The notes beneath the pieces were generated by a model, which made no database searches, was not told where the DNA came from, and saw nothing but the letters and a program-made list of their open reading frames with translations. A program made the translations under genes and the position numbers. This document shows, one piece after another, positions 34,987 through 46,914 of a stretch of DNA of 64,000 bases; within the stretch, counting starts at the first letter, position 1, and each line of letters begins with the position of its first letter. Source of the stretch: Rhexocercosporidium sp. MPI-PUGE-AT-0058 (Eukaryota > Ascomycota > Leotiomycetes > Helotiales); NCBI GenBank assembly GCA_020746875.1, contig JAGTJL010000005.1, forward strand, positions 186,001 to 250,000, given 5' to 3'.

Positions 34987-36653
34987 ATGGCCCGAGGACC
35001 TGGGATTTCGACTGGTGCGTATACTTGGAAAAGGGATGTTGGTGTTGTTGATCAGACAGAGCGCTGATGAACTGTACCCTATCTAGGCTGCCGCACATGC
35101 CGACGACGGCGAGTGAAATGCGATGAACGACAGCCTGGATGCGCGAGGTGCGAGAGAGCCAACTATGATTGTGAGGGTTATAACCGAGATCATCGATTTA
35201 TAGATGAGAATGCGAAGACGAAACGGCTCGCTAAGAAGTCGAAGTCTCCTGGGTTGTCGAATTTAGCATCACCACTTGAAGAGCCCGAGGATACAAATAG
35301 CTCGCATTCTTCAAACGAGCTTGCGATTACCAGCTTTGAGAATGCACAGCCTGCTTCAGGACTGGGCCTGCGAGCTTTCGAGGAAGATATATGTACCTCG
35401 TTCCTTCTATCCCATATGCTGTCAGGTGATACGGGGTTTCTAGCTGTCCCATGGATGCGGTTGCATGCAGAGGATAGAGCATCGCTATCGGCTCAGATGA
35501 GCATACGTGCACTTGGTGCACTCTATTTTGGGAAGCTCCATCACTTGAACAATGTAGCGGATCGAAGCCACGGTTTCTACGGAAAAGCCTTAGTAGCTTT
35601 GAACTCGGATCTACAGCAAGCTGAGAAAGCTTGGTCACTGTCTGTGGTGAAAAGTGCTATGATCTTAGAGCTTTACGAGGTAATTCCATCACTGCCGCAT
35701 TTGAGCCTATCATAGAGAGCTCTAAGTGCTAATACAGGGCACAGCTCATCGACTGCAAATCCACATCCGGCTGGATGAAGCACGCTGGAGGAGTCGGTAA
35801 ACTGATCGAGATGCGCGGTCCCTGGCGGCATCAATCATTCATGGATCGATACATGCTAGAGGGGAATCGGGTGACGATAGCACTGGAATGCCTCATCAGA
35901 CGCAAGCGCTGTTTCCTAGAGCACCCGGACTGGAAAATCATCCCGTATGCACTGGACCCTGGATCGAAGACGACGATGAATTACCTGCATGATATATTAT
36001 GCGACGTGCCGGGCCTTATGGAAGATGCTGCGGCTCTTCAGTCGTTGGATTTAGATGGCGAGATAGTGAAGGCGAAACAGTTGGAACTTTCGCAGAAGGT
36101 GTTGATGGAGTTGAAGATGCTTTATGAGTGGCGTGTGACGTGGGCGAAGAAGAACCAGGGGAATTGGTGGGAAGTACCTTCTGCATGCCCGCAGACTAGG
36201 GAGATCTTCCCAACAGTCATCCATTTTAAGTCCCTGATGATCGCGAACGAAACAACGATCTACAATGCTATTTTACTCTTACTGCGATCAATCGGCTTTC
36301 AAGTCATTGGTCCTGCTTTCGATCCGTCGGGAATATACTTGGATGTTCCGAAAGGGATCGATTATGGGCCCTTGTATGCACCACGAGCAGCGCCAAATGG
36401 CCAGGCTATCGCGACTGAGATCTGCAGAGCGGTGGAATTTCATCTGGCTGAGGAGAGGAAGAGTGCTGGTGGATTCTTTCTGCTGTTCCCTCTTTCGATT
36501 GCATGTCAGGTTTTCGAGCTGCATACCAGAGAGGCGGAGTGGCTAAAAGATATGATGAACAAAGTGGCGGATCATAGTGGGTTTGAGATTGGAAGGCGTT
36601 TTTGGGCTCATAATGCGAAACGTTACTTTTCGCAAAGTGGCTTTACAACATGA
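34987..36653 (+). CDS. Zn2Cys6 fungal transcription factor
   Basis: Three exons (34987-35014, 35087-35679, 35745-36653) give about 509 residues. The first exon is only 28 nt and encodes MARGPGIST. Splicing places it just before the binuclear cluster CRTCRRRRVKCDERQPGCARC and CEGY, the six-cysteine DNA-binding motif (about residues 11-38). A Lys-rich linker follows (KTKRLAKKSKSPG). The rest is the helical fungal-specific regulatory region with SGWMKHAGGVGKLIEMRGPW and a C-terminal FFLLFPLSIAC. The third exon start was chosen at the second AG, because the first gives a frame break. The target genes are unknown; no metabolic cluster surrounds it. Confidence 0.87.
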
Positions 36654-37847
36654 GTGACCGAGAGACAGATGCTTCCGGGCTACCCGAAGGTTTCGAACGA
36701 CAGTCGTGTCCAGAGAAACTTGGCTCACCGAAGAAGAAGGGAAATGGCCATGTTTTGCTTGACGTACACGAAAGCAAGCTTTATTCGAAGGCACTGTGTA
36801 GGTGTCCGAGGATGTATGGGAGACAGAGAGTTGAAGTGGCCAACACATCAGAGCTGGGAAAGCAACCATCATGGACACCAGCGTCCCAGACAGAAGACCC
36901 AAGAGGTTCGTATCATCTCATGGCTCAACTTCATGTAAGTCATGCGAGATGAACGACTTTTTCGTTGCCTTTGAGGTTTTATAGCAAAGGAGGGCCTTCG
37001 GCACGATGCGATTTCGACAGCGGCCGCGATTTAATTACACTGTACAATATATAGACCGTTCATTTTTCGTACGACAGAATTAGACGGATTTAATCGCACC
37101 AGCCACAAGCTTCCTGCGTTTCCTTCTGGTCGATTAGTCGTCTTCAACCGGCGACTTTCGTGGTGGCAGATGGTCGAGGTGCGATCCCTTCGTGAAGTAG
37201 AGGCTTGTTGATGAAGATGGTGAATTAAGAGACTGTCTAATTAAATTACGGTTGTGACTTCACTTGTAGAACATATTCAACGACATTTTCTCGATCCTAC
37301 AGCGAATTCTGCAGCGAGTAATACCCCAACGTCAGAAACATTCACAAAAGGCGTGGTATCAATCACCGACAGTTCTGCCTAGGCTCGAGTCATCAATAGG
37401 TCGAGAAAAAAACTAAACTTGGAACATGTGCCGTCGACGTTTGAGTTGAAGATACTCTAGTTATACAAGATGCAAATCCATGTCGTTTCGAAACCATTAG
37501 GGGAATGTTGCAAGTGCAGGAGTGCATTGTCATGATGTACTTACTACCTTGAAGGACCCTGCGTTACTTCAGTACCCCGCGCCTAGCTGGGAAGCGCTGT
37601 CAGGACGTGGTGAAGTAGCACCAGAGCCCTGAAATTACAGGCGCCACACCTTAACGTAAAGGCTTACTGCCTAAGCGTATGGAAACAACACCACGTGATA
37701 GATTCTTCTTTGGCGCTAAAGTCAAGCGAGCGTTGCGCCTTCTCACCTCTATTACCCTCTACATCAACCTCTACCCCTACCTCCAAATACTCTCGAGCGT
37801 AAAACACGCCCACAATATCAGGACTAGCAACCCCAAGAGACAACACC
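36654..37847. other. Intergenic, no gene seen
   Basis: About 1.2 kb between two plus-strand genes. Short open frames at 36650-36952 follow directly on the regulator stop, have no domain, and are probably 3' UTR. Pyrimidine-rich sequence just before 37848 fits a promoter/leader. Confidence 0.5.
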
Positions 37848-38638
37848 ATGGACGACGCCGATGGTGAACCGATGTTTGCCTTCCAGGACTTGGATTATAT
37901 TCCCTTTGGATACAGTGGAATCCTAGCTCCGTACATCGAAACAGGGCCGGGCACCATGCGAGCTGCTGCGACACTCATGGCCCTCGATCTTGCGCTGAAA
38001 GACCAAGAGGCAGCAACTACTGTCGTTTGCGATCTTGGCTGTGGCGATGGTGAATTCCGTAAGATAGCGAGATAACACATTCACCTCCTTGCTTCCCCTC
38101 TTGTGCCATTCTCTTCCCACACATTCACATCGCAGGTATCGCCCCCACTAACCAGACCAGAGAATGATATGAAGCCGAATGCTAATTGTAAGATTTGAAG
38201 TAATCGGTTTGCTCGGTCACATCAACGGTGTAGCTAGCAATCTGTCGACTGCTCAAGGCGTCGGAATTGACTACAACGCCGAGTTGATCAAAACAGCAGG
38301 TCTCAATTCAAACACCCAAGGCGCCAAAGCCGAGTGGCTCATATACAACTTCAACGACGATCAAGATGATCTCGCAAGCACATTGATCAATGCTCACCAA
38401 GTCACTCATGTGTTCATCTATCTGGTTCCCAAGCAGCTAGCCATGCCAACCGTGAGAGGGGTAAATATATTCCTCGACCTCAGTCTCCACGGATCACTAA
38501 TTGTGGGTACTATAGATTCTCACTCGGCTTTATGAAAACGGTGTTGTGCTTTGCTGTCATAAGTTCTATCCGGAGTATCTTACTGCTGCGAGAAAGGACA
38601 ATTTGATGGATTTAGCTGTGTACCACAGTCCAAGATGA
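37848..38638 (+). CDS. Small SAM-dependent methyltransferase
   Basis: Three exons (37848-38058, 38201-38460, 38516-38638) give 197 residues. Splicing rebuilds the class I motif DLGCGDGEFLIGLL (SAM-binding glycine loop, about residues 64-77). The acidic end of beta 2 follows in GVGIDYN, and a conserved IYLVPKQL segment sits where the beta 4 motif is expected. The N-terminal PYIETGPGTMRAA resembles pre-motif regions of protein-lysine methyltransferases of the FAM173/ATPSCKMT kind, so a protein substrate is possible but unproven. It ends with CCHKFYPEYLTAARKDNLMDL. The first intron is 142 nt, longer than its neighbours, with a weak acceptor. Confidence 0.78.
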
Positions 38639-40717
38639 GAAGATGAGATTTGATCGTCTTTCTTGTTACGGAGCCAGTCCACACAGGAGAATTCGTAGAG
38701 ATACCAAGGGTATATCCCAACGGACTGATGGGGTTTTGGGTTGAGATAGAAGTCGCACGCTCACAGGAGCACAGGATAACACAAATACCACCATTCAAGG
38801 CTTGTGATATGTCGTTGGACTGCATCCAACAAGGTTGCCTTGAAGCATCAGGACTCGATACCCGAGCGCGTTGAATCATGATTTTGCATTCCCAACATAG
38901 GATTCTATCTCAGTGACGTTTCTAAAGATCGAGCGAATATGTGCCTCTATTTCTCACGGACGGAAGGCCCTAGCCAAGCGGTGACTTTGTACTCGATTGT
39001 TGATCAGAACCAGTTTCTCTCTCCTTCTTTGTTGGGTCTTGAGAGAATTGGAGACGTTCGGTCTATTGGTAAGGTGTCTTGAAAGTTACTTCGGAGAGTG
39101 CTACACATTGACTGTACCCGCCATAGGGATCAAACGGGCAGATTTTCAGTTGGGTGCACATGCACCGTTCTGTACAGCCGCATCCTACCACTCCAGACAC
39201 AACGATCACGAATCCGCTCTTCTACCTCTTTCCTAGACCTTTTCCGGGCTCTGAATGCAGGCCGGCCTTCATCGCATTCCTCTTCCAATCCACTTCCCGT
39301 GTTTGCCGTTGAGAACATGGGATATTGAAGCATTGCATCCTTCAGCCTCTCCGCGAGAGAGCCCACGCGAGTCATATCCTCGATTATAGCCGCAAAGACG
39401 ATATGCCATCACTCGCCCGTGGCTCTGTAAAATATCAAACTCACCTTCTAATAGCGGGGACCCGTCGCCGTAGTGCGGATCCTACGAGTCTGTGAGCTCG
39501 GGTATGTGGTCCATCTTTATGACTTTGTAGCGCTGTTGGCGGATCCTACGCTCACAATGGGACCGGTTGGCGAAATGGCGTCTTGGGACAGATGTGGCTC
39601 CGGTTGGATTGAGGTTACTATCCATCGGCTTTGAGTTGGTTGATGGAGTGCTTCTGCGAAGTGGATGAGGGCTGTGTAAAAGCAGAGTCTTGGCATTTCT
39701 CTCTCGAGGCAGAAACTACAAAATCCAGAGTTCAATGATAATTAATCGATAAATCGATATACAACCGAGATCCTCACAGCTAAAGGACATCAATTTGCTG
39801 GTGTATTGCTTACTTCATACCAAGTCATGTTGAGGAAGCCATTGTCTGTTCCCCGAAATTAGTGTGTTTCGCTCAACCCTCGCCACTTTGAAGCCCATCT
39901 CAACCTCATCTCAGCATTAGAACTTGAACATTGCGCATCAACCACCAACGCTCTTCTATCGCTGTAATCGCTTCCAATCAATTACTGTATCGTGATCTAG
40001 CCATTCTAGCTCTCCACATGAAGTCTTGCACTTTTCACAAGCTCGTGCTATCAGGTGTCAGCAGCCAGCAGAGCAAAACACCAACGGAGCAGTTGAGCGC
40101 CTCTCCAAGTAGGGAAACATACGAACTAAAAGCTTCTATGGATTGTTTAGTAGTCTTCTATAGTTCCGAAAAAGCGGCAGTGCAGCGTCTCATGATTGAT
40201 ACCATTTCAATCCTGCCAGGCATCTTCGTCGCCAGACTTTGGTTTTCACGATGCCTTGCAGCTCTGTGCTCAGCCCCAGCCCAGGCAGGCCGAGACTTGG
40301 GAGCAGCAGCACCACCCGCAACCATCCTCCTGCAAATTATTTCGTGAGGGGTTCGGCAATATGCTGTGCTCACGGTAAGGATTTCAAGTGTGCTGTCCTA
40401 GTGCCTTCTCATTGGCTGCAATGACTTGGCCGCAATGAGGCTGCCATTTGCCGTTTCTGATGTTGTGTTTGTGTTGGGTTAGTCTGCTTCATCTTGGTGG
40501 CTATGAGGCTAGGGCGTTCCTGAGAGACTGACAGACGGCTCTCCGAAGTGAGGGTACAAGGAGGCCATTTCAATTGGTTGGCATTGCCCTGCTTGCTTTT
40601 TCATATCAAATGCACCTCACTTCCTTCAAGGGTATTCATTCAGTTTGATATCCAACTACCTGTGTTTCGTTATCAAACGGTGTTTTGAGTCACGATACCA
40701 ATACTCAATTATTCAAC
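38639..40717. other. 2.1 kb gap, possible small or decayed genes
   Basis: No confident gene. On the minus strand around 39735-39300 there is a run of protein-like sequence (CERRIRQQRYKVIKMDHIPEL, in pieces, and DPHYGDGSPLLEG) in changing frames. It may be a small spliced gene or a decayed one, but I could not build a consistent model. Plus frames at 39931-40378 overlap and look like chance. Promoter of the RBR gene should lie at the right end. Confidence 0.35.
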
Positions 40718-43113
40718 ATGATGACTACAACGAGAATGCCAGGCAACTGGCCGGCGGAAAGTCAAGAGGAAGCTCCCATCAACAACTTACGACTTAACAC
40801 GAATTTCCCGCAGGGGTTTTTGCAAATCCCAAATATGGCGTCAGCTTCGTCGTCAAGAGATAGCCGCGACGAGCTCTTTTTCGATTGTAGACAAATTACA
40901 ACAGCCACGGATCCAAGCGAAGAAGCATTTGCTTCATACCTAGCATTCGAGCCTGTTGTGGAGAGTGTAACCAGCGATCAGCCAGTCGACTGGCGGAGAT
41001 ATGATCCGCCGCGAGAGTTGTTGGACTTCCAAGAAGCAACGTCTCCGATAATCCAGGAGATGCTTCCTATTTCTATCCAGAGGCTCAGGATGAGACATGA
41101 GGAGGAAGAGCAAAGACGGGCTGCAGCGGCCAGACGCGAGCGACCGATTGCGAGAGTAGGAAGAGCCTCTGTGAAGCCACGACGAGAACGAGAGGTAAGA
41201 CACCTAGACCCGAGCAAACTTTTAGATAACTAACAAAAAGCAGAGTACAGCAAGTAATCAACTATTGGATCCGACTTCTCTCAATGCAGAATCCTCTCGA
41301 CAAAGTGGCGCCAGCTGGACATCTCTCTCCTCAGAAGACTCGGGTTACACATCTATGTTGATCGAGCCCGATCCCCGCCCAGAGCCTGTTGTTTGCTATA
41401 AAAAAGCACCAAAGAAGATATTTGGACTTAGTTCGATATTTAGGCGGACGTTCGATTTCGAAGGGCTGAATGAGAGCAACGCTTCAGCTTCGACAGATGC
41501 TGCACAGATCCCTGAGCCTACGAGGCCAGCCCCGACTGTTGAGTCGACGGCAATGTACGTACTTCCAATATCCTTTCTGAGAGCCCGAGCTTACATAGAG
41601 CAGTGAATGTGTGTCATGTTTGGACGATTTTGCGGCACCTCAAATGATCACATTGAGCTGTCATAGTTACTGCACTGAGTGTTTTCAACGACTCATCAGG
41701 TAATTCTCCCACGCCATATCCAAAGTTACCTATTTAACACCATCTAGCACTGCCCTCGAATCAGAAACGCACTGGCCAGCAAAATGCTGTCTAAACCCTA
41801 TCCCATCAGAAAGCATCCTCCCCCATCTTGACAGCACCACCAAAACAAAGTATCAACAACGAGACGCGGAATGGTCGATCCCAACCAGCGACCGGATCTA
41901 CTGTACCCACGCGAATTGCAGCACCTGGATCCCACCAAAACATGTCACCGCCGTGCGCAATTTCGCCAAATGCCCCAAATGCGCAAAGAAGACCTGTACA
42001 CTATGCAGAGGCGCGTACCATAACGGCAGCGACTGTCCACAAGACCCCGCGCTACAAGCTACGGCCAATCTAGCAGATATGGAAGGCTGGAAGCGCTGCT
42101 ACAGCTGCCACGCCTTTGTCGAACATAATAAGGGATGTCGCCACATGACTTGTCGCTGCAAAGCGCAATTCTGCTACATTTGCGGCGATAGATGGAAGAC
42201 CTGTTCATGTACAGACGAGCAGCTCATCACGATCCAAGCACGAGTCGTTACTAGACGCGAGGAAGCAGCTGCACAGACTCGACGCACCGCAAGGGAAAAC
42301 GCGAGACTCGTAGCAGAGAATTCGAGACGCGAAGCAGAAGCGGAAGAACTCCGGGAAATTTTGGCTGAAATCGCCGAGTTTGAGCGCGCGGAAGGGGAAA
42401 GACTCGCTGCTGAGTTGGAAGCGGCGAGGATTAGAGAGGAAGAAGAACAGCGCTTGAGAGCTGAAGAGAGGAGGAGGATGGAAGAAGAGAGACTTGGGGC
42501 TGTGCATCGCAGGTTCCGACAACTCAGCCTCGAGCTCGAGATCTTGAGTGATGTGCAGCGCGTACTTATGGCTGAACGCTACGAGTTCGAAATCGAGGTC
42601 CTGAAGAAGGAGAGGCAGGATGCGCTTGACACGCTGGCTATCCGACATCCTTCTGAGTTGAATACTCTGGCGGCGGAATCACAACGTAGGATTACAGACT
42701 CGGAAGCGAAGTTCGAGCAGGAGTACCAGGCGCGGCTGGAAGAAGAACGCCGGATTGAAGATGCCTACGTGCTGGAACTGAGGATTCACTACAACGGGAA
42801 GCCGGAAGCCGAGTACCGTATCAGAGATGCGAGGGATGAGTTGAGAAAGAGTCAGGACAAGGAATATAGATTCTGGGATGCCTATAGAAGGAAGCAGTTA
42901 GCGGCTGTTAGGGAGGGGGAGAGCAGGAAGGTTGAGGCATTGAGGGTAAAGCAAGAGAGTGAGAGGAGAGCTGTAGAGGGACGCGCGAGTATTGATGAGG
43001 TTGAGAGGAAGAGGAGGGTTCAGGCTGAGGGGCAATGGGTTGATGCTGTTATTGTTGAGAGAGGTGCTATTTTGATGGAGATGGAGCAGGAGGATTACGC
43101 AAGGAGTGGATAA
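40718..43113 (+). CDS. RBR-type E3 ubiquitin ligase with long charged helix
   Basis: Four exons (40718-41194, 41244-41554, 41604-41699, 41748-43113) give 749 residues. After a disordered N-terminus (about 260 residues) comes RING1 (CVSCLDDF, then SCHSYCTEC and the KCC pair). Next is the in-between-RING (YCTHANCSTWIP, KCPKC, CTLCRG, H and C of NGSDC), then RING2 (RCYSCHAFVEHNKGCRHMTC, CKAQFCYICGD). The cysteine of NKGCRHMTC is the expected catalytic residue that carries ubiquitin before transfer. The final 290 residues are nearly all Glu/Arg/Ala and should form a long single helix or coiled coil, probably for self-assembly or substrate binding. Fungi have several such RBR proteins of unknown target; cytosolic location is inferred from the lack of signals. 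Confidence 0.88.
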
Positions 43114-44079
43114 GTTTCTGTTCGATTCTTTACCCTCAGAAATTTACATAATACTTCCACAGTATCGACATTTCGTCAGAATTTTTTTCTCCTACTTTCC
43201 CATCTCGGAACAAAAAGTGAGAGCCGTCTTTCATTTCTCCCGCATCTGTGCAAACCACCAAAATTAATCTACCTCTCCCCTTAACACAAGGCTGATATAA
43301 CCACCTATCCCTAAGCCCTCCTTCCCCTACCCACCCAATTGGTCCCTAATCAGCCATCATAATATACCCTTTCGCTTCCACCCGCCTTCCACCCAGCAGT
43401 GCAACCACGGACGCATCACCCCCATCAAGACAACCGAGCCCTGCACCAGCAGAACCACTTCATCTAATCACTCTGGCCCTCCTATCCAAATAGTATACAC
43501 GAAAGGGGTCCACGTGTGAATGTCGAACATGCATATCGCCAATCACGCAGGTGCTCAATTTGGGTAATTGAAAGATGGGATCTTGTGGGGTATTAGCCGG
43601 CAGACCGGGGAGTTGGTCGCTGGTCGTTTGCGGAGAGAAGGGCGGGTAGGTAGATTTATTCCGGAGTTTTCTTGCTTGTCTTTTAATGAGCGTTAAGCTG
43701 TGGCTTTTACCTTTTGGCTGCTTTGGACAGAGAGAGCTTTTGGTAGGTAGGTAGGAAAAGATCATCCTCGGAAATGGAGTGCGACGGCCCGGAGGCTTGC
43801 AGTGCTGATTTGATCTCGGCTGGTGTTGTTTGGTTTGACATGATCCAATCTGGAGCTGGCTTATTTCATGAAGGCGAAAGGAACTTTGGCTTGGGCTTGG
43901 GTTTGGGCTTGAGTAGGCTGGAATGATACCGAGGATAAAGAGTCAGGCTATCCTTCTTTCATATGAACCTCTTCTATTTCTTCCCGTCTGGGTTATTCTC
44001 CATATACTTTGATCACTACCAATTCAGGATCGATATACATCTCTTACCTGACAGGGATCATCGTCCCTTGTGTTGAAAT
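43114..44079. other. Intergenic with simple repeats
   Basis: Nearly 1 kb without a convincing gene. The minus frame at 43460-43765 has no domain. A short imperfect TTGGGC repeat lies at about 43890-43912, and TAGG repeats at about 43744-43754. The promoter of the secreted-protein gene lies at the right end. Confidence 0.5.
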
Positions 44080-46263
44080 ATGTCGCCTCTAAATACCTAT
44101 ACAGCTTTACTGCTCATCACGAGCTTGACTTCAGCTAGCCTTTTGGAGCAAAATCGCATCGTGAATGGGAGACCTCTGGGACGAGCGAGGAGACAGGATC
44201 TTGCCGGTTTGCCGTCATGGACAAGTCCGGATTGTAATGACTTCTCTTCTTCAAAGAGATGATGACAGCGATGAACTGACAGAAAATCTAGTTTGTTCCG
44301 AGACGGGACAGATCAAGGATATGGCGAGTTTGATGGTACATCCGTACGTATTCTGTTCTATTCGGGGAGTGAGGAGGTTGAGAATGAAACCAAATTGATG
44401 TGATACACAATAGACCGCCATCGAAAACACTCGATTACTCGTCCCTGTGCTCGGAAGTTCTGCGTCCTACGAACGTTGTTTCAGTCACTTCGACACTCAC
44501 AGGCGATAGTGTCATAACGATGACCTCGACAGCAACAGTCAGCTTCTCAACCACGACATCCGAGTACAGGTAGCCTTTCCTCCCCTCTCGAGTCTCTGAA
44601 ACAATACACTAATAACCCCCTCCCACAGCCACAGCACCACGACCGCCCTCTGTGCCCGCCCGTCCCCTTCTCAACGCTGCGGCATCCCCGCCCTCGGCTT
44701 CTCCCAAAACCTGCTCTATTATAAGAACGGGCTGTCGGGCATCGAATGCCACGAGCTCTGTCTCCGCGACAAGGAATGCAAGAGCTTCCAGGTCGTACCG
44801 CAGGACAATGGGTACTTGAAGTATAGCAGGTGTAATGTTTATCGGACGAAGGTGGATGGGTTTGTGAGCGAGACGGGGGATGGGGAGGCGATGTTTTGGG
44901 ATAGGGGGTGTGAGGGGTTGTTGGGCGTGAGTCTTTTCTCTTTCATTTCTGGCTTTTGGGGGGGGGGGGGGGGGGGGGGGGGGGGTGTTGAAGTATCTTA
45001 CTTTGCTTAGTGGAATTGGAAATGGGTATTATTTACTTGCTAATGTGGAGATAGCCTGGTTGTGCGAGAAAAGTACAGAAGCAGAAGCGAGATCAGGACG
45101 ACTCGAATTGTTGCCGGCTTGAAAGACTGCCTAGTGCCAGCCCTGGCCAGGAGAGCGATGATATCAAAGTCAGTCAGCAAGGTTCTGCAGATCTTGATTC
45201 GGGAGATCAAGCATTGCCATTGTCGGTAGATGAGGGTATCAGAGTTAAGAGAGACGATGCTTCAGGTGTCGCTGTTCAAGGCGCACTTCCCCTGGAATCA
45301 GGCGAGGAGATCCGAGTCGAAAGATACGAGAGCCCTGACGCCACTATAGAGGACAAACTACCTGTGAAAATCGACGAAGGTATCCGAGTCGAGTGGAACG
45401 AAGTCCCAGAAGTCATCGCGGAAGATTTACTTCCATCCAACATTGACGAGAGCATCCGAGTCGAAAAGCGAGCCTCCAGCCTTGAGCACCGTATAGAGGA
45501 CACTTACAAGATCCCACTTAACGACCAAGAAGAATCCGAAGAAGCAGCAAGGAACGGCTACATCCTCTCAGATCTCAACAACGACGAAGTCCGACCTATG
45601 AAACGAGATCTTCCAGCCCGAACCTCACCTCGCTCAGCAAAATGGTACAAAATCCCTATGCCAGGAGAAGAAGAGCTACACCTCCCGGCCCCTTTCCGAA
45701 CTGGAGAAAAAGCTGGAGCAGTACCAGGACCCGGGAAACGAAACTCGCCATCGAGACCAGCGAGGACCCCTTCACCGCGTGTTCCATCGTGGTACAAAAT
45801 CCCTGTCCCAGAAACAGAAGATACGTACCGACTTCCCCAAGCCGAACCGGATAGCGAAGTAATTCGTGTTGAGAAAAGGGAAGAGGGACCTGCTGATCCG
45901 CTTATCACGCCGGCGCCTGAACTTCCATTTCTGGGAGCGGAAAATGAGCTGAGCGAGCCCGATCACGATCAGGGCATCAGAGTTGAGAAACGCGCGGTGT
46001 GGACGACGCCTGATTTCTTGAAGACCTTCTTCCCGCTGTTCATTACTCTTGCTTGTTCGTGTCTGATTAGTAGTGCGGCACCGTTGATTACAAGTAGTGT
46101 GACGGAGGTTGTGCAGACGTGGAATTATACTACTGTGAGTTTGCTTACTTTTGGAGCTCGACAGAGCTAACTCGAGATCGTCTAGACGACGTCGACGAAG
46201 AGTGAGGTGTATAAGTTTACGGAACATCCAAGTTGGAGTACCGTGTACCGAACTGTTGGGTGA
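44080..46263 (+). CDS. Secreted PAN/apple-like protein with 24-residue repeats and dibasic sites
   Basis: Six exons (44080-44233, 44292-44343, 44414-44569, 44629-44926, 45079-46134, 46186-46263) give 597 residues. A signal peptide (ALLLITSLTSASLL) is followed by an early RARR site, a Ser/Thr-rich stretch, and a cysteine-rich PAN/apple-like domain (about residues 125-220: CGIPALGF, IECHELCLRDKECKSF, SRCNVY). Exon 5 begins with KQKR and carries four tandem 24-residue units (nt 45217-45504), each with an IRV core (residues about 274, 298, 322, 346). Two further IRVEKR copies lie later (about 483, 521). Three YKIP motifs (TYKIPL, WYKIPM, WYKIPV) alternate with them. Six KR dibasic sites could be Kex2 targets. 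A hydrophobic segment (FFPLFITLACSCLI) near the C-terminus may anchor the protein. Function is unknown. Confidence 0.78.
44958..44985. repeat. Poly-G tract, 28 bases
   Basis: A run of 28 consecutive G lies inside the fourth intron of the secreted PAN-like gene (intron 44927-45078). It is preceded by TTTTT-like sequence. Such a run is length-unstable and hard to sequence, so the true length is uncertain. It could form G-quadruplex on the sense strand and in the pre-mRNA. Confidence 0.95.
45217..45504 (+). repeat. Four tandem 72-nt coding repeats
   Basis: Four successive units of 24 codons each begin with proline and carry the core DEGIRVKR, GEEIRVER, DEGIRVEW and DESIRVEKR at identical spacing. 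The third copy has lost the second basic residue. Divergence outside the core shows that the repeats are not recent duplications, so the core is probably under selection. Confidence 0.8.
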
Positions 46264-46888
46264 GCGCGAGGGGCGGGAATCGGCAAGGAGCACAATAACA
46301 AGCAGTCTGAATGTTGCTCACTGCAAAAACCGTGGAGTTCAGGAGTCGTTTGGCATGGTCTGATTTATTGGCGTTATCTGATCACAATTCGGACTTTGCT
46401 GTGTCTGTAAATAAAGTGTTTAGCTGGTTCCCCCCAAAAAATATACTGTCGTGACTATTTCGTAGCTAGGAACTAGGAAGGAGAGGCATGTACATGTGTT
46501 CTATAATGTGTGTATTTCTTCGTTCTTTGCTGGCAAACTGAGCTCGGATCTACTCACGATGACTGTTGACTTACTGTAGATAGATATGTGAGTGATAAAT
46601 AAGAGTTTCCGCTCGGACGGGCGAACCATGGTTCGTCAATGTGACTGGCTGATTCGCAATATATCGTAGTCTAGCTGAGATGTCAACTCGGGAAGAAGGT
46701 TCTTCTTGGTAGGTTCTAGGCTTGTCAGAGTCGTTCCGCAGCGGTCACTTGATTGGTCTTGTAATCACACGGTTATGATACTTTATTAGTGATGGTGCTA
46801 GGTCAGGAAGATCCCGGGTTTCAAAGCATGGATATTCATAGAGGTAAAGGAGGGGACGAAGAGGGCAGTTCCACACTGATTATTTATA
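46264..46888. other. Intergenic, no gene seen
   Basis: This 625 bp lies between the secreted-protein gene and the transposon. It is AT-rich, with no open frame of interest. Confidence 0.5.
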
Positions 46889-46914
46889 ACGTCTAACCCC
46901 CCCATCCCGACCAC
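46889..46914 (+). repeat. Left terminal inverted repeat of transposon
   Basis: About 26 bp starting ACGTCTAACC after the TA duplication. It pairs with 48681-48706 with a single mismatch. A second CCGACCACC block directly inside it is absent from the right end as a duplicate. Confidence 0.85.

Noticed and set aside
34987..38638. A regulator plus methyltransferase mini-cluster
   Set aside because: A 1.2 kb gap separates them and the methyltransferase resembles a housekeeping protein-modifying enzyme.
45276..46293. Long minus-strand open frames across the repeat exon
   Set aside because: They are antisense shadows of the repetitive coding exon and have no start or domain of their own.
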